Positions 39,564-48,207 of a stretch of 64,000 nt of DNA are shown piece after piece; the first letter of the stretch is position 1, and each line of letters begins with the position of its first letter. Location of the stretch: contig NZ_AZFE01000031.1 in assembly GCF_001434315.1 (NCBI RefSeq), positions 62,001-126,000 of the forward strand. The letters run 5' to 3'. The notes beneath the pieces were generated by a model. The model was given only the letters and a program-made list of their open reading frames with translations. It made no database searches and was not told the origin of the DNA. Both the position numbers and the translations under genes were made by a program. The DNA comes from Paucilactobacillus oligofermentans DSM 15707 = LMG 22743 (GTDB lineage Bacteria > Bacillota > Bacilli > Lactobacillales > Lactobacillaceae).

Positions 39564-41531
39564 TTATTTTGTCATAATCTCTGCAACTTGTTCATCATTA
39601 GCTACCGTTTCCTTGGCACTAATTTTCATATATGCAACGTCTGCCATATTAGTGATAATTACCATTGTTGTGGTCACTTTGCCAGCCTCAGTTATTGCCG
39701 CTAAATCAACGTTCGCTAACAATTCACCGTGCACTACTTTTTGACCAGCTTCAACGACTACTTCAAACGGCTCACCTTTTAATTCCACTGTGTTAATACC
39801 AATGTGAACTAAAATTTCTAACCCCGCATCTGTTTTAATTCCAATTGCATGCTTAGTTGGAAATACTGACATAATTTCACCATCAACTGGTGAAACAATC
39901 TGACCATCAGTTGGTGTAACTGCATAGCCATCACCTAACAGTTTTTGAGCAAAAGTTGCATCATCAACCGCTTCGATATTCATAAACTTACCATTAGCAA
40001 CACTGTAAAATTTATCAACAATCCCAGAAGTAACATTTAAATTATTTTTCGCTGTTACGGTATTAGTTGCTTCACTAACTTCGCCAATTTCAGCACCTTC
40101 CGCAAACAATTGTTTCAACGCATCCGCTACGAATTGGACTTCAGTACCAACGATTATCTGCACATTGGTATCATCCAAAATATTAACCCCGGCAGCGCCT
40201 GAAGCTTTAGCCGCTGCTTGATTAACTTTACTTGAATCATTCAATTGTAGACGTAAACGCGTAGTACAGTTATCAATAATTTTAATATTATTTTTACCAC
40301 CAATAGCGGCATAAATCTTTTTAGCTTGAATCATATATTTGTCATCAGAGTCATTTGTAGCGACTTCATCAATGACTTCATCCACATCAGGTTCACGTCC
40401 TGGTGTCATTAAATTAAATTTTTTAATCGCAAAGTCAAAAGTAAAGTAATAAATAATAGCCATCACTATTCCTTGCAACAATAGCATGTATGGTTGATTA
40501 GCAATCGACATATGGAAGCTCAGTGAATAATCAACTAAACCGGCACTAAATGCGAATCCAGCTGTCCAATGCATGAAAGCAGCAAAGGCTAATGATAAAC
40601 CTGTTAGCACTGCATGAAGTAGATATAGTGGCCATGCAATAAACATAAATGAAAATTCTAATGGTTCCGTTACACCAGTGAAAAATGAAGCAAAGGCCCC
40701 GGCCATTAATAAACCACCAACTTGTTTTTTACGATCTTCACGAGCGTTACGGTACATTGCCAAGGCTCCTGCAGGTAACCCAAACATCATTACGGGGAAG
40801 AAGCCAGCTTGATACATTCCAGTAATACCTTTAGGTCCTTTATTAGCCCAGAACTTACCAATATCATTGATACCAGCAGTATCAAACCAAAAAACTGAAT
40901 TTAAGGCTTGATGTAATCCAGTTGGAATTAATAATCGGTTAAAGAACCCATACAATCCGGCCCCAGTAGCACCCAGTCCCACGATAAATTTACCAAAGGC
41001 AACTAGTCCTTCATAAATTGGTGGCCAAATTACCATTAAAATGGCTGTAATGACTAACATTACAGCTGCAGTTACGATTGGGACTAAACGTTTTCCACTA
41101 AAAAATGATAGTGCCATCGGTAATTTAGTTTCAAAGAAACGATCATATAATGCTGCCGCAATTAGTCCGGCTAGGATACCAATAAAGACATTACTACCAA
41201 CATTAGCATACGCTGGATCAACCTGAGCAACTTTCATGCCCGTTAAGGTTGCGACTGATTCTGGTGTCAGGACTTTAGTTGGAATTAAATATCCAACTAA
41301 CCCAGCCAAAGCTGCCGCCCCGTCATTGCCTTTTGACATTCCAAGCGCAAGTCCAATCGCAAATAGAATTGGTAAACTACCCAAAATCGCGTTCGAACCA
41401 GCGCTCAAGAATTTAGCAAATAGCCAATTTTGTGGCAACCACATTGCAATCCCGATTAATAATGCCGCCGCAGGTAATACTGCTACAGGTAGCATCAAAG
41501 ATCTACCCATTTTTTGTAAATATGTCTTCAT
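39564..41531 (-). CDS. nagE: PTS transporter EIICBA, N-acetylglucosamine type
   Basis: Takes up and phosphorylates an amino sugar or glucose using PEP. Domains in order: EIIC membrane domain (about 1-390), EIIB (phospho-Cys in IIDNCTTRLRL) and EIIA (phospho-His in EILVHIGINTVEL). The stretch GLHQALNSVFWFDTAGINDI is characteristic of the GlcNAc-specific branch, although glucose/maltose relatives look similar. Length about 656. ATG 41531 follows GGGGAG; the longer frame from 41561 is not needed. A GntR-type operator-like site lies upstream. It stands alone with a terminator on each side. Confidence 0.9.
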   Translation of the reverse strand: MKTYLQKMGRSLMLPVAVLPAAALLIGIAMWLPQNWLFAKFLSAGSNAILGSLPILFAIGLALGMSKGNDGAAALAGLVGYLIPTKVLTPESVATLTGMKVAQVDPAYANVGSNVFIGILAGLIAAALYDRFFETKLPMALSFFSGKRLVPIVTAAVMLVITAILMVIWPPIYEGLVAFGKFIVGLGATGAGLYGFFNRLLIPTGLHQALNSVFWFDTAGINDIGKFWANKGPKGITGMYQAGFFPVMMFGLPAGALAMYRNAREDRKKQVGGLLMAGAFASFFTGVTEPLEFSFMFIAWPLYLLHAVLTGLSLAFAAFMHWTAGFAFSAGLVDYSLSFHMSIANQPYMLLLQGIVMAIIYYFTFDFAIKKFNLMTPGREPDVDEVIDEVATNDSDDKYMIQAKKIYAAIGGKNNIKIIDNCTTRLRLQLNDSSKVNQAAAKASGAAGVNILDDTNVQIIVGTEVQFVADALKQLFAEGAEIGEVSEATNTVTAKNNLNVTSGIVDKFYSVANGKFMNIEAVDDATFAQKLLGDGYAVTPTDGQIVSPVDGEIMSVFPTKHAIGIKTDAGLEILVHIGINTVELKGEPFEVVVEAGQKVVHGELLANVDLAAITEAGKVTTTMVIITNMADVAYMKISAKETVANDEQVAEIMTK

Positions 41532-41602
41532 TAATTTTCTCCCCTTATGCCCAATAGACAAGATTTTACACGTTTAAGGTCATGGACGCAAGTTAAATTT
41601 GA

Positions 41603-41620
41603 AATTGGTATATATCAATT
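41603..41620. promoter_or_regulatory. NagR/GntR-type operator candidate before nagE
   Basis: AATTGGTATATATCAATT is an almost perfect palindrome and is close to the sites bound by NagR/YvoA-type GntR regulators of amino-sugar genes. It sits about 75-90 bases upstream of the nagE start. The regulator gene itself is not in the window. The match is to a remembered consensus, so moderate confidence. Confidence 0.5.
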
Positions 41621-41691
41621 AAGCTAGATAATATCACGTTTTGAAGCTTTAACTAGTATTTGGACTGGTTTAATCTGTTGCGTCAAAAAAA

Positions 41692-41722
41692 GTTTAATCC
41701 AATATTGTCATCTGGATTAAAC
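41692..41722 (-). terminator. Terminator after the nitroreductase gene
   Basis: 10-base arms GTTTAATCCA and TGGATTAAAC with an 11-base loop, followed on the minus strand by a T-run. It lies about 20 bases after the stop at 41741. Confidence 0.85.
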
Positions 41723-41740
41723 CTTTTTAATAAATTTAAC

Positions 41741-42493
41741 TTATTCTACTTTAAATCCTTGCCGCTTAATCATCTTAAAAATGTTATCACGTTTAGGATT
41801 CCCATGACCCGCAAAGCGAGCAATCATATCACTAAATTTTTCCTGACGCGGTGAACCAGTGCGAGTATTGTAATATTCAAACACTCGTTGATCATAAGCT
41901 ACCATTTGTTCGTCATAATCGGCTGCAGCTTGATATTTATCAGTCATTTTAATCAGTGGTTGCCGTAATCGTGGCTTAAGTTCTGGCACTTCTAGAGCTT
42001 CGCCAATAACAACCCCCATCACTGGAAAAGTGTATTGAGGTAATTCAAGCGCCGCAATCATCTCTTCCGTGTTATCTAAAAATGAAGTCATCATCAACGA
42101 CCCCAGGCCTTCGCTTTCAGCTGCCAAGGCAAAAGTTTGCGCTGCCAAAGTAGCATCATAAAAGCCTGCTAAAAAGCGATCAAAGTTAGTTAAGTATTTA
42201 ATACTCTCACCAGCTTTTAGCGCTAAATCAACATTGCGCTTTTGATCAGCAATAAAAACCACTAGCTCTTCACCAGCGTTAAAATCATGATTCCCTAATT
42301 GAGTCATTTTAGCCAACTGGTTGCGATCTTTAATTCTAATTACTGAGTATGATTGCATAAATTGCGAATTAGCGGTGTGTTGCGACAATGCCAATAAATT
42401 ATCAACACGTTCATCATCAATTGGTTGTTCTTTAAAATCACGGATTGACCGATGATTTAAAATCAAGGATTCAGTTTCATTGTTTGTTATCAT
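41741..42493 (-). CDS. NfsA-like FMN nitroreductase
   Basis: NAD(P)H-dependent flavin reductase of the oxygen-insensitive nitroreductase family, about 250 residues. The N-terminus (ILNHRSIRDFKEQPID) is the FMN-binding motif, followed by HTANSQFMQSYSVI, ESEGLGSLMM and the C-terminal helix. The physiological substrate is not known; quinones or nitro compounds are reduced in vitro by relatives. The frame opens at GTG 42502; ATG 42493 is 8 bases after GGAG and is used. Single gene. Confidence 0.88.
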   Translation of the reverse strand: MITNNETESLILNHRSIRDFKEQPIDDERVDNLLALSQHTANSQFMQSYSVIRIKDRNQLAKMTQLGNHDFNAGEELVVFIADQKRNVDLALKAGESIKYLTNFDRFLAGFYDATLAAQTFALAAESEGLGSLMMTSFLDNTEEMIAALELPQYTFPVMGVVIGEALEVPELKPRLRQPLIKMTDKYQAAADYDEQMVAYDQRVFEYYNTRTGSPRQEKFSDMIARFAGHGNPKRDNIFKMIKRQGFKVE

Positions 42494-42502
42494 TTCTCTC
42501 AC

Positions 42503-42880
42503 TCCATTTTAAAATAGCTATTTTATGTAAAAATCGTAATAAGTATAGCACAAGATTTTAACGATAGAAAAAAACTCACTAGTTAAAGTGAGCTTTGAAA
42601 GTTGAAGGCGATTAATTCACAAGGTTTACTTATGAATTTATATTGTCCACATAACTTATTTCCCAATATCAAGCTAAAACGGAATATATCTGTTGTTCAA
42701 ATGGTCCCTCAAAAGATGTTTGTTTCTATATGCCTTAATAATAGGGCATTTCCGCCGATTTGTAAATCAATTATCGATAAAAAGTGTAAATAAATATCTT
42801 TTTTTTAATAAATTAATTATAAAATAGAAAAATCTTAATATTTAGTTTAACATATTTTTGTGAATAACTTAAAAATACTG
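42503..42880. other. Gene-free stretch between nitroreductase and lacM
   Basis: 378 bases. The first part has the upstream region of the nitroreductase and the terminator at 42575-42592. The rest (42593-42880) has no convincing gene. A 63-codon plus-strand frame (42602-42793, TTG start) has no ribosome binding site. On the minus strand, one reading frame over about 180 bases is interrupted by two TGA codons and closes with a stop codon in the terminator stem, which could be a worn-out gene fragment; I cannot name it. Confidence 0.35.
42575..42592 (-). terminator. Terminator, minus strand, downstream of lacLM
   Basis: 6-base arms CTCACT and AGTGAG with a 6-base loop; a T-run of seven follows on the minus strand. 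It is about 290 bases from the lacM stop, so the lacLM transcript may have a long tail or a second transcript may end here. Confidence 0.6.
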
Positions 42881-43840
42881 TCATTTTGGACTTATCATTA
42901 CCGACACATAATGGTCAACATCACTGGCAATATGATAAGGTTCTTCAACACCTGCTCCCCAGCTATCAATGCCTCCAACTCCTCTTACTGCTCCCAAAAT
43001 AGAAAGTACTGTGCGTCGTGGTACTGGTAACTCTTCGCAATGAGTCGCGTTTTCCAATTCTTCTGCTGTATAGGGTAAGCAACTAAAAGCAAACTTATCA
43101 CTATTTTTTTCAACATATAAGCTAAATTCTTGTTTATCGTGATCGGCATTATTCAACGTTTGCTTTCGAGTAATCATTAAATCGCTAGTTTCCATATGCA
43201 CCCCACAGTCCTGTGGAACCAAGTAAGAAGTTACTGGCATTCCATTAACCCGATAATGACCAGTAGTTGCCCCAACCATTCGATCTGGATAGGTTTCACC
43301 TGATAAGCCAGTATATTCAAATGCTACTGCTGGCGTTGGTATCACCAATTTTATCCCAAAGGCTGGTAATTCAGGTAATCCTGGCTGACCATGGTACTCT
43401 GATGAAAGTAATAATCGACCACTGCTATCAACTTGGTAGGTAATATCTACTTTGGTTTGTGGTACTGTATTGGTTAAATAAGTGAAACAAATTTTCACCG
43501 TTTTTGCCATTTCATGATTAGAATACTGATTATTAATTGGCGCAATGGGTAGCTCAATCATTTTCCCATCAATCTCGATTGCAATCTCATCGCATACACT
43601 AAACTGATCTGCCCCAAGCCACATTGCAGATTTTTCAGAAAAGTGATTACCACGATCATTATCAGTCGTAGCTCGCCAAAGTAATGGTTTAGGTACTCGA
43701 TAAAGCCACTCTTTGCCATCAATTAATAATGATTCCAACCCACCCCGTTCATAACTAAAAAGATATTTAGCATGATCACTCAAAACACCTAGCGTTGCAT
43801 CTCCATAAATAACTTGAAGTTGATTACTTGTATTTTCCAT
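42881..43840 (-). CDS. lacM: Beta-galactosidase small subunit LacM
   Basis: Second half of a split GH2 beta-galactosidase; it contributes the C-terminal part of the LacZ fold, and both subunits are needed for lactose hydrolysis. 319 residues, with WRATTDNDRG near the start, FGIKLVIP, and WGAGVEEPYHI towards the end. It overlaps the end of lacL by 17 bases, so translation is probably coupled. No lactose permease is in the window. Confidence 0.95.
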   Translation of the reverse strand: MENTSNQLQVIYGDATLGVLSDHAKYLFSYERGGLESLLIDGKEWLYRVPKPLLWRATTDNDRGNHFSEKSAMWLGADQFSVCDEIAIEIDGKMIELPIAPINNQYSNHEMAKTVKICFTYLTNTVPQTKVDITYQVDSSGRLLLSSEYHGQPGLPELPAFGIKLVIPTPAVAFEYTGLSGETYPDRMVGATTGHYRVNGMPVTSYLVPQDCGVHMETSDLMITRKQTLNNADHDKQEFSLYVEKNSDKFAFSCLPYTAEELENATHCEELPVPRRTVLSILGAVRGVGGIDSWGAGVEEPYHIASDVDHYVSVMISPK

Positions 43841-45710
43841 AAAAATATTTAACCTCCTGTGATGCTGGTTTTAACTGACGATCCGCAAACAGTAAGCCAT
43901 CCCCAGAAAATTCATAATCAGAGTGACGATCATCAAAATCACCACCATATCTCAACACCTTTTTCCCAGTTACTTCGTCAGAAACTAATAAGGCCTGATC
44001 AACGAAATCCCAAATAAAGCCACCTTGATAACTGTCATATTTATTAATTAAATCATCATAACTCTTCATTCCACCAACCGAATTGCCCATACTATGCATG
44101 TATTCACAATTTAAATATGGTTTATCTGGATTAGATTCTAAATATTCAGCAATCTCTGCCGGATATGCATACATCCGACTTTCAACATCTGATACCTGAT
44201 CGCGATATTTGGGATCCCGGAAGACACCTTCATAATGAGTCAATCGGTATGGATCCATTGTTTTATAATATTGGTTCATTTTAGCAATATTTTCACCCGC
44301 AAATGACTCATTGCCTAATGACCAAAATATGATTGAGGGATGATTTTTTAATAGTTCATAATTATTTTTAGCACGTGCTAGAACTGCTTCTTGCCATTCT
44401 TTCACCGAACCAGGAACATTATATGACGGTTCAACTGATCCCATTTTTTGCCAAGAGCCATGTGTTTCCAAATTATTTTCAGCCATCACATAAGTCCCAT
44501 GTTCATCACACAAGTAATACCATAAATCCTGATCTGGATAGTGACAAGTTCTGACGGCATTAATATTTAATTCATCAAACGTTTTTAAATCATCACGCAT
44601 GTCGGCTTCATTAATACAACGACCGGTTTCGCAATTCCACTCGTGTCGATTAACACCTGAAATAATTAACCGTTGACCATTTAATAAAATAACATTGTTT
44701 TTAATTTCAATTTTTCGAAATCCGAAACGATATGGAACTACTTCAATAAGATCCCCATTTTCATCAATAACTTCAGCTTGAAAGTTATATAACGTTGGCT
44801 GTTGGTTACTCCATAACTGAACATTATCAATCTGCAAATGATCAATATTAATTAGTTTCTCTGAAGCTACGGTACATTCTAATAATTTAATTTTTGAACT
44901 ATCAAAAACCGTAATTCGAACCTTAGTTTTTTCTAACTGGTCACCAGCTAGTTTAAGTTTAACTGCTAAGTTTCCTTGTTTAAAATCATCCGTAACCGTG
45001 GGCACTAAACTAAGGTCAGCTACGTGTGTGTTAGGCTCTGCAAGTAATGTGACATCCCTAAAAATGCCAAAGAACCTAAAGAAGTCCTGATCCTCAAGAT
45101 ATGATGCGCTACTATACTTGAAAACTTCAACCGCAACTACATTTCCAGTTCCATGAACCCATTTCGTAATATCAAATTCAGATGGCGTAAAGCTATCCTC
45201 TGCATAGCCGATGAAGTGCCCATTTATCCACACATACATGGCAGTTTGAACCCCATCAAACCGTAATTTAATTCGTTTGCCTTGTAGACTATCATCAAGA
45301 TCAAATTGTTTTCGATACTGACCCACACAATTTAGCTCGCTGGTTGAAAATAAACTCGAACTATTTTTTTCATATGAATCAGTTCCAACTGGGCGGCGAT
45401 ACTCTTTCCCCTCCCATGGATACAGCGTATTAATATACTTAATTTGTTCATACCCTGCTAGTTCAATATGTTGTGGTACTTGAATCGTGTCCATTTTATC
45501 TGCATCAAACTGTAATGAAAAAAAATCTTTTAATCTGACTTGTGGCGTTTGAGCAAAATTAAATAACCAGTTTCCATTTAAATTTTGGGTAAAACTACTT
45601 TTTTGTTCAATTTCATCAATCGTTTTATAGTATTGATGATCACTATGGGCTGGTTCATTACCAATACTAAATACCGCTGGATCATCCAACCAATCTATTA
45701 AAGGATTCAT
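43824..45710 (-). CDS. lacL: Beta-galactosidase large subunit LacL
   Basis: Large subunit of the heterodimeric GH2 beta-galactosidase, 628 residues. The catalytic acid/base Glu468 is in SLGNES and the nucleophile Glu536 in YLNCEYMHSMGNS; NRHEWN and AENNLETHGSW are also conserved. It makes glucose and galactose from lactose, or releases galactose from plant or milk glycosides. AAGGAG precedes the ATG. A cre site is found about 50-63 bases upstream, suggesting CcpA control. lacM follows with a 17-base overlap. Confidence 0.96.
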   Translation of the reverse strand: MNPLIDWLDDPAVFSIGNEPAHSDHQYYKTIDEIEQKSSFTQNLNGNWLFNFAQTPQVRLKDFFSLQFDADKMDTIQVPQHIELAGYEQIKYINTLYPWEGKEYRRPVGTDSYEKNSSSLFSTSELNCVGQYRKQFDLDDSLQGKRIKLRFDGVQTAMYVWINGHFIGYAEDSFTPSEFDITKWVHGTGNVVAVEVFKYSSASYLEDQDFFRFFGIFRDVTLLAEPNTHVADLSLVPTVTDDFKQGNLAVKLKLAGDQLEKTKVRITVFDSSKIKLLECTVASEKLINIDHLQIDNVQLWSNQQPTLYNFQAEVIDENGDLIEVVPYRFGFRKIEIKNNVILLNGQRLIISGVNRHEWNCETGRCINEADMRDDLKTFDELNINAVRTCHYPDQDLWYYLCDEHGTYVMAENNLETHGSWQKMGSVEPSYNVPGSVKEWQEAVLARAKNNYELLKNHPSIIFWSLGNESFAGENIAKMNQYYKTMDPYRLTHYEGVFRDPKYRDQVSDVESRMYAYPAEIAEYLESNPDKPYLNCEYMHSMGNSVGGMKSYDDLINKYDSYQGGFIWDFVDQALLVSDEVTGKKVLRYGGDFDDRHSDYEFSGDGLLFADRQLKPASQEVKYFYGKYK

Positions 45711-45759
45711 ATTATTCTCCTTATCAATTTATTTAATAACAATCACATCAAACATTCCG

Positions 45760-45773
45760 TTAAAGCGCTTTCA
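45760..45773. promoter_or_regulatory. cre site (CcpA) upstream of lacL
   Basis: On the minus strand TGAAAGCGCTTTAA matches the cre consensus TGWAANCGNTNNCA except for one position. It lies 50-63 bases before the lacL start, consistent with carbon catabolite repression of lacLM. Confidence 0.7.
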
Positions 45774-45879
45774 AAAATTATGAATGCTATCAGCAAAAAA
45801 ATCATAATATGACATACAATTCGTAATATCATATATGCTTCAGCATAAATCTTTTAAACCACCTTTGTCTAGTTACTTT

Positions 45880-45918
45880 TTGGTTTATATTAATTGTAAC
45901 CAATTTTCATGCTATACT
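45880..45918 (+). promoter_or_regulatory. Promoter of the immunity gene with an inverted repeat
   Basis: An extended -10 box TGCTATACT lies at 45910-45918, about 45 bases before the start of the 45963 gene. Upstream, TTGGTT (45880-45885) and AACCAA (45898-45903) form an inverted repeat that overlaps the -35 area. The control suggestion is inference only. Confidence 0.45.
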
Positions 45919-45962
45919 CACAAAAGATACCTCATTTCAGCTAAGTTAAGGAGTAGATTACT

Positions 45963-46259
45963 ATGCGAAAATTAAATTGGTTTTCTGGTGGAACCGAACG
46001 CAGCGACCAAGCGGAAACTATTATCCATGATTTATTAAACCAGCTACCATCAGAATTAAGGACAGCTCCACTACAAAAAGTGTTAACAAGTTATCTTAAA
46101 GAATTAGAGCGCAAGGATACTTCTGTCCCACTAATTTTAAGCCGTATGAATTTAGATATTGCCAAAACCATCAGGAACAATAAGATAAATTTAACAGAAT
46201 TTCAATCTCAAAAATTAAAAGAATTAACTAACTTATCCAGTATTAGATATGGTTATTAA
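45963..46259 (+). CDS. Bacteriocin immunity protein (class IIa type), orphan
   Basis: 98 residues, expected to fold as an antiparallel helical bundle. The end (LILSRMNLDIAKTIRNN and then QSQKLKELTNLSSIRYGY) is very typical of the enterocin A/pediocin-like immunity family. Such proteins protect the cell from class IIa bacteriocins acting on the mannose PTS. No bacteriocin precursor, transporter or two-component genes flank it, so it is an orphan immunity gene. AAGGAG precedes the ATG, and a strong terminator follows. Confidence 0.88.
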   Translation: MRKLNWFSGGTERSDQAETIIHDLLNQLPSELRTAPLQKVLTSYLKELERKDTSVPLILSRMNLDIAKTIRNNKINLTEFQSQKLKELTNLSSIRYGY

Positions 46260-46275
46260 ACACAAATTGATAACC

Positions 46276-46307
46276 AAAAAGGGTTCAGCTTAAGCTGAAC
46301 CCTTTTT
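46276..46307. terminator. Bidirectional terminator after the immunity gene
   Basis: A 32-base perfect palindrome: 16-base arms beginning AAAAAGGGTTCAGCTT, with no unpaired bases at the centre and T- and A-runs at the ends. It serves the immunity gene on the plus strand and the 46337 gene on the minus strand. Confidence 0.95.
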
Positions 46308-46336
46308 AATAACAATTTGTATACGTCTGATAATGA

Positions 46337-46828
46337 TTAATGTAAATTCAAATCTGTTTTATCAGTATCATATGCTAATGCTTCGTCAATAGCATCTTTA
46401 ATCGTGTTCATTTTTGTTTTTTCAAAGAATGGTGCATCGACTGCATATTCAGAACCTGCTGATACAATAACTAGTACTGTTTTAATTCCAGCACAAAATA
46501 CTGCAATTCCTATTACCATCAGAATAAGTGCAATCAAAAAATTGGCTTTCATCACAAAAAAACCAATAATAAGTATAACTAGTCCGAAAAACATTGCTTT
46601 TACATCATAACTTGATGATAAGTTTGCTTCCTGTAAGTTTTTCAAAGGAAAAGTTCGATTCTTTTGACCAGCTGGTATTACACCTAAGATTGTATTTTTT
46701 GTTTCTACTTTGACAAATCGTGAGTCAACTTTAATTGATCCCTTAACCCAAAAAAAGATTGTTGATAATGCGAAAATAACTTTCTGTGTTTGTCCTGCTA
46801 TGGTACTCGTAATATCTGTTTTATCCAT
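46337..46828 (-). CDS. Small membrane protein with possible bacterial PH-like segment
   Basis: 163 residues: a soluble N-terminal part (about 30-75, KGSIKVDSRFVKVETKNTIL...FPLKNL), resembling the strand pattern of bacterial PH-like domains, then two adjacent membrane helices (about 80-120) and a charged tail. Its function is unknown. It stands alone and ends at a strong shared terminator. The PH-like reading is a guess from the strand pattern, not a recognised family hit. Confidence 0.65.
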   Translation of the reverse strand: MDKTDITSTIAGQTQKVIFALSTIFFWVKGSIKVDSRFVKVETKNTILGVIPAGQKNRTFPLKNLQEANLSSSYDVKAMFFGLVILIIGFFVMKANFLIALILMVIGIAVFCAGIKTVLVIVSAGSEYAVDAPFFEKTKMNTIKDAIDEALAYDTDKTDLNLH

Positions 46829-47190
46829 GATTAAATCTCCCCTATATTATATATATCCATTATTGTCGTACCACATAACTCCATTAATACCAGTTACCTA
46901 AACTTCCATAAACATCCTCCCATTAAGATTTAATGCCATTTGGTATATGACCGTAAACCCTTGTTGAATAATCTCGTGATTCTTAATTTATACTCACCTT
47001 TTCATTATAATAATCGCATTGGCCACAATACGGCCAAGAAGTAATAGTTCCATAATTTATTTAGTTTTTTTAATATCTTTAAAAATTACCTAAATTTATT
47101 TGCTATAAAAACAATGAATTAATTAGTGAACACAAAAAAACACCTCGCAATATAATTGCGAAGTGTTTGTAAACGTTGATATAAAGGATA
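46829..47190. other. Gene-free stretch between the 46337 gene and rpsI
   Basis: 362 bases without a credible coding frame. It includes the upstream region of the 46337 gene, an inverted repeat TTGGCC...GGCCAA at 47019-47037 with a 7-base spacer, AT-rich sequence, and the rpsI terminator at 47139-47167. I see nothing else definite. Confidence 0.5.
47139..47167 (-). terminator. Terminator after rpsI
   Basis: 13-base arms AACACCTCGCAAT and ATTGCGAAGTGTT with one mismatch and a 3-base loop; on the minus strand the stem is followed by a T-run. It ends the rplM-rpsI transcript. Confidence 0.85.
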
Positions 47191-47583
47191 TTAACGTTTT
47201 GAGAATTGTGATGCTTTACGAGCTTTCTTAAGACCTGGCTTCTTACGTTCTTTCATACGAGGGTCACGAGTTAAGAGACCAGCACGCTTCAAAGGACCGC
47301 GGAAATCAGGATCAACTGTAAGCAATGCACGAGCGATACCGTGACGAGTTGCACCAGCTTGACCTGAGAAACCACCACCATTAACGTTAACTAAAACGTC
47401 ATAGTTTCCGTTTGTTTCAGTTGCGTTGAATGGTTGTAAAACAACTTCACGCAAGTTTGCAAATGGAATGTAGTCCTCGATTGCTTTATCATTCATGATA
47501 ATTTTTCCTGAGCCGGGTACTAAACGTACACGAGCAACAGAGTTTTTACGACGGCCTGTGCCGCTATATTGTACTTGAGCCAA
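47191..47583 (-). CDS. rpsI: 30S ribosomal protein S9
   Basis: S9 binds 16S rRNA in the small-subunit head, and its C-terminal tail reaches toward the P-site tRNA. 130 residues, starting [19 protein letters not shown] and ending in the basic tail [12 protein letters not shown] with the conserved terminal Lys-Arg. It follows rplM by 13 bases, in the usual L13-S9 pair, with a ribosome binding site AAGGAGG. Confidence 0.98.
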   Translation of the reverse strand: MAQVQYSGTGRRKNSVARVRLVPGSGKIIMNDKAIEDYIPFANLREVVLQPFNATETNGNYDVLVNVNGGGFSGQAGATRHGIARALLTVDPDFRGPLKRAGLLTRDPRMKERKKPGLKKARKASQFSKR

Positions 47584-47596
47584 TGTTATGTCCTCC

Positions 47597-48040
47597 TTAA
47601 ATTAAGTTTGTAATGTCTAGAACTTCAGGTTTTTGTGCTTCATGTTTGTGATTTGCATCAGCGTAGACATGTAGCTTCATTCCCATTGCACGACCAAGCG
47701 TGTTATGTGGAAGCATACCTTTAACAGACAATTCAATTAATTTTTCAGGAGCGTTGGCGCGCAAGTTACCTGCAGATTGTGCCTTTAATCCACCAGGATA
47801 ATTTGAATGACGATAATACATCTTATCGTTAGCCTTGTTACCTGTTAATTTAATGTTTGATGCGTTGATGACGATAACGTTGTCACCAGTATCCACGTTA
47901 GGTGTGAATGTTGGTTTGTTTTTACCGCGTAAAATTGATGCAACTACTGTTGACAAACGTCCCATTGGTACGTCTGTGGCGTCAACAATATACCATTTGC
48001 GTTCAATCTCGCCTGGCTTTGCTAAATATGTCGTTCTCAA
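47597..48040 (-). CDS. rplM: 50S ribosomal protein L13, TTG start
   Basis: L13 is an early assembly protein of the large subunit. The body ([20 protein letters not shown]... and [18 protein letters not shown]) is standard. The longest frame begins at ATG 48055, but that codon overlaps the ribosome binding site. The family starts at MRTTY, which here corresponds to TTG 48040, 8 bases after GGAGG. The protein is then 147 residues, the usual length. The leader before it may carry an L13-type RNA element. Confidence 0.93.
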   Translation of the reverse strand: MRTTYLAKPGEIERKWYIVDATDVPMGRLSTVVASILRGKNKPTFTPNVDTGDNVIVINASNIKLTGNKANDKMYYRHSNYPGGLKAQSAGNLRANAPEKLIELSVKGMLPHNTLGRAMGMKLHVYADANHKHEAQKPEVLDITNLI

Positions 48041-48207
48041 TGTAATTTCCTCCATTGTCTTGTTTTCTTCGAGTTAGATTAAGTTTCCGGGGCTTATTCG
48101 GTTTCAAAGAAATACCATGTATAAGTGTACTAAACATTTGAGTTTCAGTCAATGCTTTTTGTTAACTATCATCGATATCTGTCATTCAAATTCTTACCTT
48201 AAAAAAG

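Noticed and set aside
42602-42793. 63-codon plus-strand frame
   Set aside because: It starts with TTG, has no ribosome binding site, runs against the local transcripts and looks like no known family.
47019-47037. TTGGCC/GGCCAA inverted repeat as a terminator
   Set aside because: The arms are only 6 bases and no T-run follows on either strand; left unassigned.
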